Positions 7,257 through 7,492 of a stretch of DNA of 7,492 nucleotides are shown piece by piece. Source of the stretch: an uncultured Cocleimonas sp. (GTDB lineage: Bacteria > Pseudomonadota > Gammaproteobacteria > Thiotrichales > Thiotrichaceae); assembly GCA_937974135.1 (NCBI GenBank), contig CALJIH010000141.1, positions 1 through 7,492 on the forward strand, given 5' to 3'. The translations under genes and the position numbers were made by a program. The notes under the pieces were generated by a model. That model did not search any database. It saw nothing but the letters and a program-made list of their open reading frames with translations, and was not told the origin of the DNA. Positions within the stretch are counted from its first letter, which is position 1. Each line of letters begins with the position of its first letter.

Positions 7257-7265
7257 TGAGGTTTT
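7244..7265 (+). terminator. Probable intrinsic terminator of the operon
   Basis: CCTC (7244-7247) pairs with GAGG (7258-7261); after a C-T mismatch, TA (7249-7250) pairs with TA (7255-7256) around a CTTT loop. TTTT (7262-7265) follows directly. The stem is short and interrupted, so it is weak, but it sits 15 bases after the trkH stop and has the same loop as the hairpin made by the left copy of the repeat. Confidence 0.5.
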
Positions 7266-7272
7266 ACAAACC
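7260..7272. repeat. Short perfect hairpin after the terminator
   Basis: GGTTT (7260-7264) and AAACC (7268-7272) are inverted repeats around TAC. It overlaps the 3' arm and U-tract of the terminator-like hairpin, so the two folds exclude each other. It also overlaps TTTACA (7263-7268), which resembles a -35 box, but no good -10 box lies 16-18 bases further on. Meaning uncertain. Confidence 0.25.
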
Positions 7273-7316
7273 TTACCCTATAGATTGGATTGATTAGATT
7301 CCACCAAATATAAGTG

Positions 7317-7492
7317 ATGAATAATACTATTAACAACAATACTGAAATGCATATTGATGCTGTTCTTACTTGGGTTAATGGTGAGGACAAGGCTTGGCAA
7401 GAAAAAATCAATCAATATCTTGATGAGAAGATAGACTTCAACAAAAAAACACAAAGTGTTAGATACAATTCAATTGGCGAAATTGATATAGC
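7317..7492 (+). CDS. Stealth family sugar-phosphate phosphotransferase, N-terminal part (cut by window end)
   Basis: 58 codons plus two bases are visible. After an asparagine-rich start, residues 12-30 read IDAVLTWVNGEDKAWQEK, a clear match to Stealth conserved region 1 (pattern IDxVxTWVdGxDxxW). RYNSIGEIDIA (49-59) then fits the opening of region 2, whose arginine and GE pair are characteristic. Family members transfer sugar-1-phosphate from a nucleotide sugar to build phosphodiester-linked capsule or cell-wall glycans, and are usually over 300 residues, so most of the gene lies beyond the window. An in-frame TAA at 7311-7313 bounds the start: GTG at 7314, ATG at 7317 or ATG at 7347 (M11, which would put region 1 right at the N-terminus as in many relatives). 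None has a clear Shine-Dalgarno. It lies 88 bases after trkH, past a terminator-like element, and is probably a separate unit. Confidence 0.85.
   Translation, partial: MNNTINNNTEMHIDAVLTWVNGEDKAWQEKINQYLDEKIDFNKKTQSVRYNSIGEIDI

Noticed and set aside
7263..7291. Possible promoter for the Stealth gene (TTTACA followed by AT-rich sequence)
   Set aside because: No acceptable -10 hexamer lies 16-18 bases after it; TATAGA at 7279-7284 is too close to TTTACA to pair with it and has no proper -35 of its own.
7202..7411. Open frame of 69 codons on the minus strand across the trkH-Stealth gap
   Set aside because: It runs antisense through the trkH end, the terminator-like repeat and the conserved Stealth region 1; the Stealth reading on the plus strand is far better supported.

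Overview
The window looks like chromosomal DNA from a low-GC (about 40% by eye) gammaproteobacterium. The evidence is the gene order: a DUF4390 lipid-side/periplasmic protein gene, an NtrY-type sensor kinase, an NtrX-type response regulator, then trkA and trkH. DUF4390 directly upstream of ntrY is typical of gammaproteobacteria. The genus cannot be named from this sequence alone.

Layout: positions 1-182 are an AT-rich non-coding leader with several small inverted repeats. Positions 183-7228 are five genes on the + strand, tightly packed: DUF4390 (183-746), ntrY-like kinase (731-2950, overlapping by 16 bases), ntrX-like regulator (2947-4323, ATGA overlap), trkA (4370-5749, GTG start, 46-base gap) and trkH (5777-7228, 27-base gap). 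Positions 7229-7316 hold a terminator-like element and a short hairpin. From 7317 to the edge of the window runs the start of a gene of the Stealth family (sugar-phosphate phosphotransferases of capsule and cell-wall polysaccharide), cut off by the window end.

How the genes fit together: NtrY is a membrane sensor kinase that should phosphorylate NtrX. TrkA is the cytoplasmic NAD-binding gating subunit and TrkH the membrane channel of one K+ uptake system. The packing suggests one transcription unit that joins a signalling pair to K+ transport, an arrangement that echoes the ntrYX-trkA order of alphaproteobacteria. The signal sensed and the targets are not visible here.

The points most worth a second look are three. 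(1) A 22-base sequence present once on each side of the operon, in inverted orientation (55-76 and 7235-7256, 21 of 22 identical), which forms terminator-like hairpins with one compensating base pair. (2) The NtrX AAA+ domain keeps Walker A but has lost the GAFTGA loop, the Walker B aspartate and the arginine fingers, so it is unlikely to be a sigma-54 activator. (3) The Stealth gene just beyond the terminator marks a switch from a conserved housekeeping operon to probable surface-polysaccharide genes. I saw no CRISPR array, RNA gene, transposase or clear novel multi-gene system.
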